From Citromicrobium sp. UBA3494 (lineage in GTDB: Bacteria > Pseudomonadota > Alphaproteobacteria > Sphingomonadales > Sphingomonadaceae): 64,000 nucleotides of DNA. Of the stretch, positions 28,190-37,463 are shown one piece after another. Below the pieces are notes generated by a model that saw only the letters and a list, made by a program, of their open reading frames with translations, made no database searches and had not been told where the DNA came from. The translations under genes were made by a program, and so were the position numbers. The stretch is taken from assembly GCA_002377695.1 (NCBI GenBank), contig DFQH01000009.1:86617-150616 (forward strand), read 5' to 3'. Positions within the stretch are counted from its first letter, which is position 1; each line of letters opens with the position of its first letter.

Positions 28190-29530
28190 ATCGCACGCAG
28201 ATCCATATTCTCCCGGATCGTCTGGCTCGCGATCGCGCTTTCGCTCGTCCTGATCTTCGCGCTCTGGGCGACGACCGATCGCACCATCCGCGACGCGGCG
28301 CGCACCTCCACCGAAGAGGCGGTGGATGTCGATCTTGCGGGCCTGGTCGATATCTACGCCAGCGGCGGACAGCCGGAGCTGGAACAGCGGATAGAGGATC
28401 GCCTCGCCATCACGCCTGCCGGGCGGAGCCAGCCGCACTACCTGCTGACCGATGGCGAAGGAAACCCGATCACGGGCGATCTGGATCGCTGGCCGGATCT
28501 GGACCCGAAGGTATCCGAACGCGGCGCGGTCAGCGTGCTCGATGGCGTGCCGGTGCTGGCACGTGCGACGCAGCTGGGGCCCGACCTGCGACTGGTCGTT
28601 GCTTACGAGAGCGATCAGGCCGGTCCTGTCCTGCGACGCGTGGCACTGGTCTTCCTGATCGGCGGCGCGCTGTTCGTCCTGCTGGTCGGCCTGTTCGGGC
28701 GCCATGCCGCCAGGGGCCTGCAATCGCGGATCGAGCAGATCAACGCCGCCTTCCGCATGCCCGATACGGTGCGCACGGTTGCCACGCCGGGGCCCGCGCG
28801 GCGCGGCGACGAGATCGACGAACTCGCCGATCATAGCGCAAGGGCGCTGGAGCGTGTGCGCCGCCTGCTGGAAGCGCACCGGGAAGCCTCCGATCAGGTC
28901 GCGCACGAGATCCGCACGCCGCTGATGCATCTGGACCAGCGGCTGGTGAAGGCTCTGGCCGAACCCCTGCCCGACAGCGTGGCGGAGAAGCTGATCGAGG
29001 CGCGCATGGAAATCCGCCGGCTCGTCGCCATGCTCGAATCCCTGCTCGACATCGCGTCGAGCAAGGCGCGCAAGGGCAATCTGCATGGCCTGCACCCCGT
29101 CAACCTGAGCGAGATCGCGGATCGCATCTGCAATCTCTACGCCGACAGTGCCGAGGAATCGGGCCACGGATTTTCATGGCAAATCACGCCCGATGTCTGG
29201 ATCGACGGCGAGGAATCGCAGCTCACCCGGCTGATGACCAACCTGCTGGACAATGCGTTCAAATACGTGCCGGGCGGATGCGAGATCACCCTGACGCTGG
29301 AGCCCGGCCCCACCCTGACCGTGAGCGACGATGGCCCGGGGATCGCGCCCGATCAGGCCGAGCGCATCTTCGAACGCTTCTACCGCGGCGGGAGCAGCAG
29401 CGCCGGGCCGACCGGAAGCGGCCTCGGCCTCGCGCTCGCGCAGGCTATTGCAGAGCGTCATGGATTGACGATCACCCTTCAACCTGCCGATAAGGGAGCC
29501 TGCTTCAGGGTCGGGAGGGGGTCGGCATGA
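28190..29530 (+). CDS. Sensor histidine kinase with a non-canonical start
   Basis: A membrane kinase, 446 residues if started at 28190. TM1 (about residues 7-28) is followed by a periplasmic sensor of about 115 residues, TM2 (VALVFLIGGALFVLLVGLF), a HAMP-like linker, HisKA with His239 in HEIRTPL, and HATPase with NLLDNAFKYV, DDGPGI and GSGLGLALAQ. The first ATG in frame (28322) would remove TM1. The expected start region has only ATC at 28190, which sits eight bases after GGGAG, or ATA at 28205; no ATG, GTG or TTG is available. It is presumed to partner the response regulator and is coupled to the next gene by ATGA. Confidence 0.88.
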   Translation: MARRSIFSRIVWLAIALSLVLIFALWATTDRTIRDAARTSTEEAVDVDLAGLVDIYASGGQPELEQRIEDRLAITPAGRSQPHYLLTDGEGNPITGDLDRWPDLDPKVSERGAVSVLDGVPVLARATQLGPDLRLVVAYESDQAGPVLRRVALVFLIGGALFVLLVGLFGRHAARGLQSRIEQINAAFRMPDTVRTVATPGPARRGDEIDELADHSARALERVRRLLEAHREASDQVAHEIRTPLMHLDQRLVKALAEPLPDSVAEKLIEARMEIRRLVAMLESLLDIASSKARKGNLHGLHPVNLSEIADRICNLYADSAEESGHGFSWQITPDVWIDGEESQLTRLMTNLLDNAFKYVPGGCEITLTLEPGPTLTVSDDGPGIAPDQAERIFERFYRGGSSSAGPTGSGLGLALAQAIAERHGLTITLQPADKGACFRVGRGSA

Positions 29531-30108
29531 AGTCGTTGCCAGTGCTCGTGATTGCGGCTGTTCTCGCCACGGCCTGCCAGGCGCCCGCCGGCGCACCCGA
29601 TACGATCGCCGCCGGGGCCGTTCCGCTGCAGGACGATGCGGCGTCGCGCACGGTGGACGCTCTCGCTACGGCGCAAGTGGCTTTTGCAAATGGCGATACG
29701 GACGGGCTCGCGCGCGCGATGCACGCGCTCGACGCCCTGGGGGTGCAGCCGGACGATCCCGCCAGCGCCACCCTGCTCGAAAAGTGGGAAAGCGCCGCGC
29801 CTGACGCGCCTGCGCCTTCGCGCGGGCGGGCGCTCGGCCCGGCCTTTCGCTCCGGCGAGCTGGCCGCTGGAAGCATGGTGGAACTCGAACAGACCTTCCT
29901 CGCCGGGCAGGGTGCCAGCATCGCCCTGCGCACTCATGGCGGCCACCCCGTGGCGCTGAAGGTCTTCGACGGGCGTGCGAAACGTCTTTGCGCGAAGTCC
30001 GGGGCGCGCATGGCGTGCCGCTGGACGCCGCCTTACACCCAGCGACACGTGATCCGGATCGACAATCCCAGGCGTGCCGCCGTGCGATACTTCATAAGCT
30101 TCGAATAG
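29527..30108 (+). CDS. Lipoprotein with a PPC-like beta-sandwich domain
   Basis: A 193-residue protein with a lipoprotein-type leader (MKSLPVLVIAAVLATAC, lipidation at Cys17). A helical, Ala-rich spacer follows, then a C-terminal region of about 80 residues whose strand pattern (LEQTFLAGQGASIALRTHGG, LKVFDGR, CAKSG, CRWTPPYTQRHVIRIDNP) resembles bacterial pre-peptidase C-terminal (PPC) domains. Such domains often accompany secreted proteases. It starts on the ATGA overlap with the kinase and lies 10 bases before the CHAT gene, so kinase, lipoprotein and protease should be co-expressed. The PPC assignment is by pattern only. Confidence 0.75.
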   Translation: MKSLPVLVIAAVLATACQAPAGAPDTIAAGAVPLQDDAASRTVDALATAQVAFANGDTDGLARAMHALDALGVQPDDPASATLLEKWESAAPDAPAPSRGRALGPAFRSGELAAGSMVELEQTFLAGQGASIALRTHGGHPVALKVFDGRAKRLCAKSGARMACRWTPPYTQRHVIRIDNPRRAAVRYFISFE

Positions 30109-30118
30109 GGCGCAGGCG

Positions 30119-33079
30119 ATGGGCTTCAGGCGCGATCTGGTTGCATCGGCCGCGCGGTGTGGCGCTGCCCTGGCGCTTGCCTCGATTACCGTTCCGGCGG
30201 CAGCGCAGCGCGGCAATCCCTACGATACCGAGCGCCCCGAATTCGCCGAGCTTGCCGCACTGGAAGATCGCGCCGTCGGCCTGATGTCTCGCCCGCAGAA
30301 GGATGCCGAGGTTCGCACGCAAATCATCGTGGCCTGGCGGGCCTTGCAGGATGCGGCGAGCACCACGCTGGTCGACGGCGGCGCCCCACACCCCCTGAAG
30401 CACGCTGCCGGAATCTCTGCCGCTTCGCAGCTCTACACGCTGGGCGAGAATGCGCAGGCCCGCGCCGAGCTGGAGACCGCGATCGAGGGTCTGCGTCCCT
30501 ATCGCGCCTATTATCCGGCGAAATGGGCCGAGGGGCTCGCGCTGCTCGGCGTGCTGATGACGCAGGACGGCGATGCCGACGCGGCATGGGAATTCGTGCG
30601 CGAAGGTTACGAGCAATATCTGGCCATCGGCCCCGTCGAGATTACGCCGGGCAGCCTCAACGGCCCGGCGATGGCCAAATCCAACCTCGAGTTCGCGCTT
30701 GCCGAGATTGCCTCGCGCACGGGCCGCGCAGCGGAATCGCTCGTCTACCAGAAGGCCAGCCTCGACACGCGGGAAGCCGCGCTAGGCCCTACAGACCCGG
30801 ATACGATTGCGAGCTATTACGGCTATGCCGGTGCCCTGCGGCGTGCCGGTCGAATGGACGAGGCCGAGAAAATGGCCCGAATCGCAGTGGAAAGGGCGGT
30901 GGCACACATCGAACCCTCGCACCCCACCTATGCGCGTTCGCTGGAAATGCTGGGCATCGTTCTTTCCCGCAGCGGGCGGCCGGTGGAGGCGACCGACTAT
31001 CTGATCCGCGCGCTGGAACTCAAGCGGGTGCACGAAGGGCCGGACAACCTGATCTTCGCCTATGGCATACACAATCTGGGCACGATCCTACTGCAGCGGG
31101 AAAACTACGCGGCCGCCGCGCCGTTGTTCGTAGAGGCAGAGGCCCTGTTCCGCGAAAAACAGGGCGAAGGCAGCCCCTACGCAGTGGGCTCGCTCGCCCA
31201 TGCGGCCCAGATCGATTTCGTCGAAGGGCGCCCGGAAGAGGCGGTCGGCAGGTTCCAGGCCCTGGAAGCGCGGCTCGGCGAAGATAGCACCGATATCGAC
31301 ATGCGGCGCCGGATCGCGCCGGAATATGTCCGCGCACTCATCGCCACAGGCGCGACCGACCGCGCACTGGCGGTGGCCACCTCTTTCCGGGCGAGCCTGC
31401 TTGAATCCGATCAGCCCGACGCGCTGCTTCTGCGGATCGCCAACACGCTCATCGCAAGATCGAAGGCGGCGAAAGATCCGGATGCGACGGACGAAGCCGT
31501 CGCGCAGGCGAATGCCATCGTCGAACTGCTGTCCCGCAGAGGGGCCGCGCGGATGTACGGCAGCAGCTCGGCAGAGATCCGCGGAGCGCTCGACCTGGCG
31601 ATGGAAATTGCGGCGATCGCCGGGGATGCGGATCTGATGCTGTCGGCAATCCAATTGCTCGACGCGTCGGAGATCTCGGCCGCTACGCTGCGGCGCGATG
31701 CCCGGAGGCAGGAAGCGGACCCCCGGCTTGCCGATGCCATCCGCGCGCTGCAGGACGCCAACGACGCCGTCGAGCGTGCCGACGGGGCGGTTCTGGCGGC
31801 GCTGCTGAAAGGCCGCCAGACCGAGGAGGCGCGCGCGGCCCATGCCGAGGCGATGGCACGGCACGAGTCGGCGCGATCACACCTGGCCGCCGACTTTCCC
31901 GCGTGGTCGTCCACCGATGCCGACAGACGCGATCCGGGCCTCGACGACCTGCGCGCCTCGCTGGCCGAAGGCGAGGCCATTCTTGCCGTGATGCCGGCCT
32001 ATGCCGGGACCTATCAGCTTGTGGTCGATCGCGACGGCGCTCTGGCCTCCGCGACCGCAGGCGGCAGGGCGGGAATTCTCTCGCTTGCGCGCGATCTTCG
32101 GGGCGACGCGGTGACGGGAAACGGTCTCGATCGGACGGCACGTGCCCTGTCCCGGGCGATTTTCTCCCGGAGCGTGCGTGACCGGCTTTCGGACAAGTCA
32201 TCGCTCAGGATCATTGCCGGTGGCGCGCTCGCTTCACTACCCTTCTCGCTGCTCGACTGGCCGGAGGAGCGCGGGGCAACGCAGCAGAAGCTGGTCGACC
32301 GGTTCGCCATCTCCAATCGCAGCGGTTTCCAGGCGGTTCGCCGGGCGGAGCCGAAGGACAGGCGGCTGGCGCGCTTCGTGGGGTTTGCCGATCCGGCACC
32401 CTTCGGTGGCGCGACCACTCCCCAGCCTGCCGAGCCCACGCGCGGCATATCGAGCTATTTCGACCGCGATGGCCCCGATAAGTCGGTCCTGGCACGTCTG
32501 CCACGACTGGAAGCCACGCTGGCAGAGGTACGCGATGTTGCCCGGTTCTTCGCCCCTGCAAGCTCGACCATCCTGGTGGGCGCGGAAGCTAGCGAGGAAG
32601 CGCTGGCACAGGCCAGCGTGCGGGAAGCGGACGTCATCCTGTTCGCCACCCACGGTCTGGTTGCAGGCGAGATCGAGGGGGTGGCCGAACCCGCGCTGGT
32701 GCTGGCCGCGCCTGCCGGTGAGGGGGGCGAGGATGGCGTGCTGACCGCCAGCGAGGTGGCCGAGCTGGACCTCGCGGCCGAATGGGTCATCTTGTCGGCC
32801 TGCGACAGCGCTGCCGGGATGCGCGGCGGGCAGCCCGCCTTTTCGGGCCTCGCCCAGGCCTTCCGATCCGCCGGCGCAGGGGCCCTGCTGGTGACGCACT
32901 GGCAGGTGCGCGACGACGTGGCCGCCTTCGTATCGCGCGAGACACTGCGCAACTGGCGCGAACACGGGGACAAGGCGCGTGCCTTGCGCGAGGCGCTGAT
33001 CGCCCTGCGAACCGATAGCGCGCTTCCCGGTGCTGACGAACCCTCCGTCTGGGGGCCCTTCGCCCTGATCGAGGACTAG
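30119..33079 (+). CDS. Exported TPR-CHAT caspase-like protease
   Basis: A 986-residue protein with a signal peptide ending at about residue 31 (PAAAQ), so periplasmic or surface-exposed. Residues about 40-430 form tetratricopeptide repeats. A helical linker follows, and the last 330 residues are a CHAT domain: His845 in FATHGL and Cys895 in LSACDS form the caspase-like dyad, followed by FRSAGAGALLVTHW and the C-terminal WGPFALIED. CHAT proteases cleave protein substrates in many signalling and defence contexts; an exported one tied to a two-component system is less usual. The substrate is unknown; the lipoprotein upstream is a candidate partner. Confidence 0.9.
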   Translation: MGFRRDLVASAARCGAALALASITVPAAAQRGNPYDTERPEFAELAALEDRAVGLMSRPQKDAEVRTQIIVAWRALQDAASTTLVDGGAPHPLKHAAGISAASQLYTLGENAQARAELETAIEGLRPYRAYYPAKWAEGLALLGVLMTQDGDADAAWEFVREGYEQYLAIGPVEITPGSLNGPAMAKSNLEFALAEIASRTGRAAESLVYQKASLDTREAALGPTDPDTIASYYGYAGALRRAGRMDEAEKMARIAVERAVAHIEPSHPTYARSLEMLGIVLSRSGRPVEATDYLIRALELKRVHEGPDNLIFAYGIHNLGTILLQRENYAAAAPLFVEAEALFREKQGEGSPYAVGSLAHAAQIDFVEGRPEEAVGRFQALEARLGEDSTDIDMRRRIAPEYVRALIATGATDRALAVATSFRASLLESDQPDALLLRIANTLIARSKAAKDPDATDEAVAQANAIVELLSRRGAARMYGSSSAEIRGALDLAMEIAAIAGDADLMLSAIQLLDASEISAATLRRDARRQEADPRLADAIRALQDANDAVERADGAVLAALLKGRQTEEARAAHAEAMARHESARSHLAADFPAWSSTDADRRDPGLDDLRASLAEGEAILAVMPAYAGTYQLVVDRDGALASATAGGRAGILSLARDLRGDAVTGNGLDRTARALSRAIFSRSVRDRLSDKSSLRIIAGGALASLPFSLLDWPEERGATQQKLVDRFAISNRSGFQAVRRAEPKDRRLARFVGFADPAPFGGATTPQPAEPTRGISSYFDRDGPDKSVLARLPRLEATLAEVRDVARFFAPASSTILVGAEASEEALAQASVREADVILFATHGLVAGEIEGVAEPALVLAAPAGEGGEDGVLTASEVAELDLAAEWVILSACDSAAGMRGGQPAFSGLAQAFRSAGAGALLVTHWQVRDDVAAFVSRETLRNWREHGDKARALREALIALRTDSALPGADEPSVWGPFALIED

Positions 33080-33287
33080 TTACGAACGCGCCAGAGGCTT
33101 CGCCTCGCTGCACGAAGCCCAAACCGGCATTCGCGCCGGAGCGGACGTCCGTTGTCTGGTGTCGGAGACCCGCGAAAGCCCCAGCAGGACCGAGAAACAT
33201 TGATCGCGCGCGATCTTGGCGGCTACTAGCGCTAACGACAGGGTGCCAGATGTCCGAGTTGATTGTGAAACCAGCGAGCCAAACGCG

Positions 33288-34742
33288 ATGATCGATTACG
33301 CCAGCGTGATCGATGGCGCTCTCGCCTGGCTGTGGGACAACAAGCTGGTGCTCGCAGGCTGGATCATCGCCCTGATCGCCTTCGTCGTCGTGCCCTTCCG
33401 CCGTCCACCGGCAGAGGCTCGCAACTGGCTGCTGCTGTTCTTCGCCCTGCCGTGGGTGGCCGTATTCATCTACTGGATGATAGGCCGCCCGCAATATGCG
33501 AAGCTGCGCCAGCAGCGTTACGAGGACCTGCCGCGAATTCTTGAGCGAATCCTGACGGAAACCGGGATCGAAAGGGCAGAATTCGCGCCCAGCCTGTGCG
33601 AGGACAATCTTTCGGTCGCAAACCTGGCGAGTGGACTGGGGCAGTTCCCGGCGGTTGATGGCAACCGGATCGAGACCTTGAGCGACTACGGCGCCACCTA
33701 CGACCGGATCATCGCCGATATCGACGCCGCCCGGCATCACGTAAGCGTCGAATTCTACATCTTCCGGAACGACCGGGTGGGCGAACGGCTGATGGCGGCG
33801 CTCGAACGGGCGAGCACGCGCGGCGTGACCTGCCGCCTGCTGATCGACGCGCTAGGCTCCTACGGCTCTGTCGCGGCGATCAAGCGGCGACTGCAAGGGG
33901 CTGGCGTGGAGGTACACGACATTCTGCCGCTGCGCCGCCGACTTACGAGTTCGCGGGTGGACCTGCGCAATCACCGCAAGATCGTCGTGGTGGATGGACG
34001 GATCGGCTACACCGGCTCGCAGAATGTCTGGGAGCCTTCGGACCACGGGCGGGCGGCGAACCGCGAGCTGACGGTCCGGGTCACGGGGCCGATCGTCGTC
34101 CAGTTGCAGGCGATCTTCGTGTGCGACTGGTATCTGGAAACGCTCGAAGACCTGGCCGATACCTCGCTCTTTCCTCCCATGGAGGCGAGCCCCGGACTGG
34201 CCGCGCAGATAATCGCCACGGGGCCGGACAATCCGGTGGGCGGCATGGACCTGATCGTGACGCAGGCAATGCACAACGCGGCGGAGGAGATCGTGATCGT
34301 CACGCCGTATTTCGTGCCGAACGATTCGCTGCTGACAGCCATTCGCGGCGCGGTGCTGCGCGGGGTGCGGGTAAGCCTGATCACGGCGGCCAACAGCGAC
34401 CAGTTTCTCGCCGGGCTGGCGCAGCGCAGCTATTACGAAGAACTGCTTTCGGTCGGCGCGCAGATCCACCTGTTCGGCCCCGAGTTCCTGCATGCCAAGC
34501 ATTGCCGCGTGGACCACGAGGTCGCGATCCTGGGGTCTAGCAACATGGACGTGCGCTCTTTCGAACTGAACGCCGAGATCGATCTTCTATGCTACGACCG
34601 GGAACTGACCGGGAAGCTCGAACATCTGGAAAAGGGGTACCTCGAACGCTCCACCAGCCTCTCGCGCGAGAAGTGGGAGAGCCGGTCCCTTACGCAAAAG
34701 GTGCTGGAAAACGCAGCGCGCATGATGAGCGACCTTATCTGA
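33288..34742 (+). CDS. cls: Cardiolipin synthase, phospholipase D type
   Basis: Condenses two phosphatidylglycerols to cardiolipin at the inner membrane. The 484-residue product has two N-terminal transmembrane helices (KLVLAGWIIALIAFVVVPF; WLLLFFALPWVAVFIYWMIG) and two HKD motifs: NHRKIVVVDGRIGYTGSQN and HAKHCRVDHEVAILGSSNMD. Start ATG 33288 is at the expected distance before TM1; the frame is open to 33216 without good support. The EEP-family gene follows four bases later. The 208 bases between the CHAT gene and cls contain no recognisable gene. Confidence 0.93.
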   Translation: MIDYASVIDGALAWLWDNKLVLAGWIIALIAFVVVPFRRPPAEARNWLLLFFALPWVAVFIYWMIGRPQYAKLRQQRYEDLPRILERILTETGIERAEFAPSLCEDNLSVANLASGLGQFPAVDGNRIETLSDYGATYDRIIADIDAARHHVSVEFYIFRNDRVGERLMAALERASTRGVTCRLLIDALGSYGSVAAIKRRLQGAGVEVHDILPLRRRLTSSRVDLRNHRKIVVVDGRIGYTGSQNVWEPSDHGRAANRELTVRVTGPIVVQLQAIFVCDWYLETLEDLADTSLFPPMEASPGLAAQIIATGPDNPVGGMDLIVTQAMHNAAEEIVIVTPYFVPNDSLLTAIRGAVLRGVRVSLITAANSDQFLAGLAQRSYYEELLSVGAQIHLFGPEFLHAKHCRVDHEVAILGSSNMDVRSFELNAEIDLLCYDRELTGKLEHLEKGYLERSTSLSREKWESRSLTQKVLENAARMMSDLI

Positions 34743-34746
34743 ACCG

Positions 34747-35490
34747 ATGAACGATTCCGCGTCAGCCCCCACCTTCAAGCTCGCCAGCTACAACATCCAC
34801 AAGGCCGTCGGCACGGATCGGCAGCGCGATCCGCTGCGCATCCTGAAAGTGCTGGCGGAGGTCGATGCGGATATCGTGGTGCTGCAGGAAGCGGACCGGC
34901 GCTTCGGCACGCGCGACCGTACGTTGCCCAATTTCCTGGTGGAGCAGCATAGCGACTATGTGCCGGTTCCCTTCGACGTGCAGCACGATTCGATGGGCTG
35001 GCACGGCAACTCGATCATGGTCAGGCGCGATATCTCCGTTATCGATCACGATGTCCTCCACATCCCGTACCTGGAACCGCGCGGCGTCGTCACCGCCACC
35101 TTGCAACTGCCCGGCGGAGCCGAACTTTCGGTCTTCGGCATGCATCTGGACCTCTCCGGCCTCTGGCGCGTGCGACAGGCGCGAGCGATAGCCGAACTGG
35201 CGCAGGCGGCGCAGCAGGAAAGGCCGACCCTGCTGGCCGGCGACCTCAACGAATGGCGTCCCAATGGAGGCTGCCTGAAGGAATTCGCGCGCCATTTCAC
35301 GCTGCTCGATTGCGGCCGCAGCTTTCACAGCCAGCGCCCGCTCGGGCGGCTCGACCGGATCATGCACGGGCCCGCGCTGGAGGCAGTGGACTTCGGCGTG
35401 CACCACAGCCCTCTGGCCTCGCGCGCGTCCGATCATCTCCCCGTATGGGCCGATCTGCGCGCACCAGCGAAGCAAGCCGCCGCGACGTAA
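34747..35490 (+). CDS. Endonuclease/exonuclease/phosphatase (EEP) family protein
   Basis: A 247-residue metal-dependent phosphoesterase-fold protein: SYNIHKAVG near the N-terminus, VLQEADRRFG with the metal-binding Glu, FGMHLDLSG, LLAGDLNEWR and the C-terminal SRASDHLPVWADL that carries the catalytic Asp-His. Proteins of this type are often found next to PLD-type cardiolipin synthases and are thought to act on lipids or nucleic acids; the substrate is not known here. It starts four bases after the cls stop, so the two are probably one transcript. Confidence 0.9.
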   Translation: MNDSASAPTFKLASYNIHKAVGTDRQRDPLRILKVLAEVDADIVVLQEADRRFGTRDRTLPNFLVEQHSDYVPVPFDVQHDSMGWHGNSIMVRRDISVIDHDVLHIPYLEPRGVVTATLQLPGGAELSVFGMHLDLSGLWRVRQARAIAELAQAAQQERPTLLAGDLNEWRPNGGCLKEFARHFTLLDCGRSFHSQRPLGRLDRIMHGPALEAVDFGVHHSPLASRASDHLPVWADLRAPAKQAAAT

Positions 35491-35595
35491 GAAGAATGGC
35501 GGAGCGGCAGGGAGCCCTCCTCCAGCCGAAAAGGCTGGGTTCTTTGGCACCTTCGCCACCGCAAGGCCGCCCCCGATTATCCTGCCTGCCCCGCT

Positions 35596-35621
35596 TGGTC
35601 ATGGACCCAAGCCCATGACCA
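35596..35621. terminator. Inverted repeat, possible terminator
   Basis: A 9-bp perfect stem (TGGTCATGG pairing with CCATGACCA) around an 8-base loop lies between the EEP-family gene and the end of the convergent autotransporter remnant. There is no T-run. It may stop transcription from one or both sides. Confidence 0.35.
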
Positions 35622-35660
35622 TCGGCAGCATCTGTCTACCGCACGGTCATTGATCTCGGT

Positions 35661-36862
35661 CTAAAACTGCACTTCGATACGTACGTCCACAGTATGGCTC
35701 ATCCGCGAACCCGACCCGACTCTGGTGCGGTATCCTATGCCGATGCCCCAGCCTCGTGACATTCGCAGGTCGAGCAGCAAGCTGAGATCGAAATGGTGTC
35801 GCGCGTTTCGACCGGGCACCGTGGAATAGGTCAGCGAACTCAGATCCGCATACCCGAGCAGCAGGCTCGACCGGTCTGCGAAATCATAGCCGTATTCCCC
35901 GCGCAGCTCGGGCCGCAGAAGGCCATTGGGGAGTTCGATCGTCTCGTACGCACGCAGGCCCAAACTCGCCGAAAGACTGTCCACCCGCTGGTCTCCATAG
36001 GCAAGGCTGTAAACACCCGCATCGAACTCTCTGAAACCCTCGATGCGCGAACGCGAGAATGCGATCCGTCCGTAGGGAGAAACCATCCAGCCATGGTCAC
36101 GCCGCTCGTAAGCAAAGGTGAACGAGCCGAAGACCTGAGTACCGCCCACGTCTCCAGTCGCGATGAGCCCTGTCGGGGTCACGAAGCGAACCGAATCGAA
36201 GTCCAGCATACTGCCGCCCAGCACGCCGTCGATGAACAGGTCCGCCGCCGGCGTATAGCTGCCATAGAGCGCCATGCTGTAGGCATCTGCACGGCTAAGG
36301 CTGCCGTTCGCCCCGATCTCGGTTCGGTCGCGTCCATATCCGACACCCACGCCGCCGACAAAGCTGTTCGAGAACCGGTAGTCGATCCCGGTGCTGACGC
36401 CGACCATGGTGGAGTCAAGGTCAACCATGCCGCCGCTGTCTTCAGCGAAGTTCACGAACCCGTTTGACCAGATGGCGTAGGGACTTTCCTGTGAGCTCTC
36501 GTAGGCCGACGAACCAGATCCTTGGGCATGGGTGCCGGCCGCCGAGGACTGTCGCTCCCCAAACGCGAAGGACGAAGGGAACATCTGTCCGTAGTCGACT
36601 TCGCTGGCGAGATTACCCGATGTCACTTGGCCGAAAAGATCCCCTGGTCGACCGCGCGGCGCCGATTGCTGATAGGCCATCCTCACATCCATGCTGGACG
36701 CGCGCCGTTCGCCCTCGTCGTGCAATTGCTCGAGGCGACGACCGAAGTTGCGTTGCTGAGTCTCGGCGAACCGCCTGGCCGCATCGGCCCGCGCATTGAT
36801 CAGTCCGGTGACCTCACCATCCTCAGACGGATCCGGCCGGACAAGCTCGGCGCGGGTCACAC
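35661..36862 (-). pseudogene. Autotransporter beta-barrel, 5'-truncated remnant
   Basis: The open frame encodes the C-terminal part of an autotransporter. A linker (LVRPDPSEDGEVTGLINARADAARR, then a helical stretch ending in SSMDVRMAYQQ) leads to a beta-barrel of about 280 residues (AIWSNGFVNFAED, SNSFVGGVGVGYGRDRTE, YERRDHGWMVSPYGRIAFSR) that ends in the outer-membrane signature Phe. Signal peptide and passenger domain are absent. Homology-like sequence stops near 36862; the frame runs on to 36941 but those codons lie antisense to a DeoR-like remnant. I infer that the gene lost its 5' part in a rearrangement. The barrel frame has no internal stop. Confidence 0.75.
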
Positions 36863-37215
36863 AACTTCTGGTCCCTTCGGGAAACATTTTCCGCGAACAG
36901 AACATCATCCTCGCCCCTTCCGGCGAAGCGAGCATGCCCAATTTCTATGCCAGCAAGGTTTTTCTGGGCGCCGCTGCAGTCAGCGCTCGGGGCATCTTCC
37001 AGGCTGATGCCGTGCTGGTAGCAAGCCAGCGCCGGTTTCTGGAGCTTGCCGACGAAGTGATCCTGCTGGTCGATTCAAACAAGTTCACCACATCCTCGGG
37101 CGGCATCGTCTGCAAGCTCGACGCGATTAGCACGGTCGTGACCAACTCCAGCATCAGCAACGCGGATATCGCCATGTTACGCGATGGCGGCATTAACCTC
37201 GTCATTACTGAGTAA
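36863..37215 (+). pseudogene. DeoR-family transcriptional regulator, C-terminal remnant
   Basis: About 117 codons match the end of a DeoR-type repressor's effector domain: FREQNIIL, NFYASKVFLGAAAVSARGIFQAD, RRFLELADEVILLVDSNKF, and the terminal DIAMLRDGGINLVITE. The pattern is like regulators of sugar (for example rhamnose) catabolism. The helix-turn-helix and most of the sugar-binding domain are missing. The fragment begins abruptly at about 36863, back to back with the truncated autotransporter. It should not be functional. Confidence 0.75.
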
Positions 37216-37463
37216 AGCTCTCAATCCTCTCGATCGCAGCTGCCTTAGCCGAGCCAGTCCGATCGGGTGGAAAGTTGAGAGGTCCGGGGGTCAGAAGAGA
37301 GCTGCAGACCTACCGATATGATCGCAATGTCTACGAGGCTGGCAGCGTGCGTCGTTCATGAGAGTGCCATCACGCGAAGCGCGGCCGTCGCTTTGGGCTT
37401 CTCGAAATTAAAGCGAACCAGCCCGGGGGCCTTCAACCTTTGGCATGATCCGCACCGCGTCGC

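Noticed and set aside
36863..36941. N-terminal 26 codons of the autotransporter frame as part of a real protein
   Set aside because: They lie antisense to DeoR-like codons and do not resemble a signal peptide or passenger.
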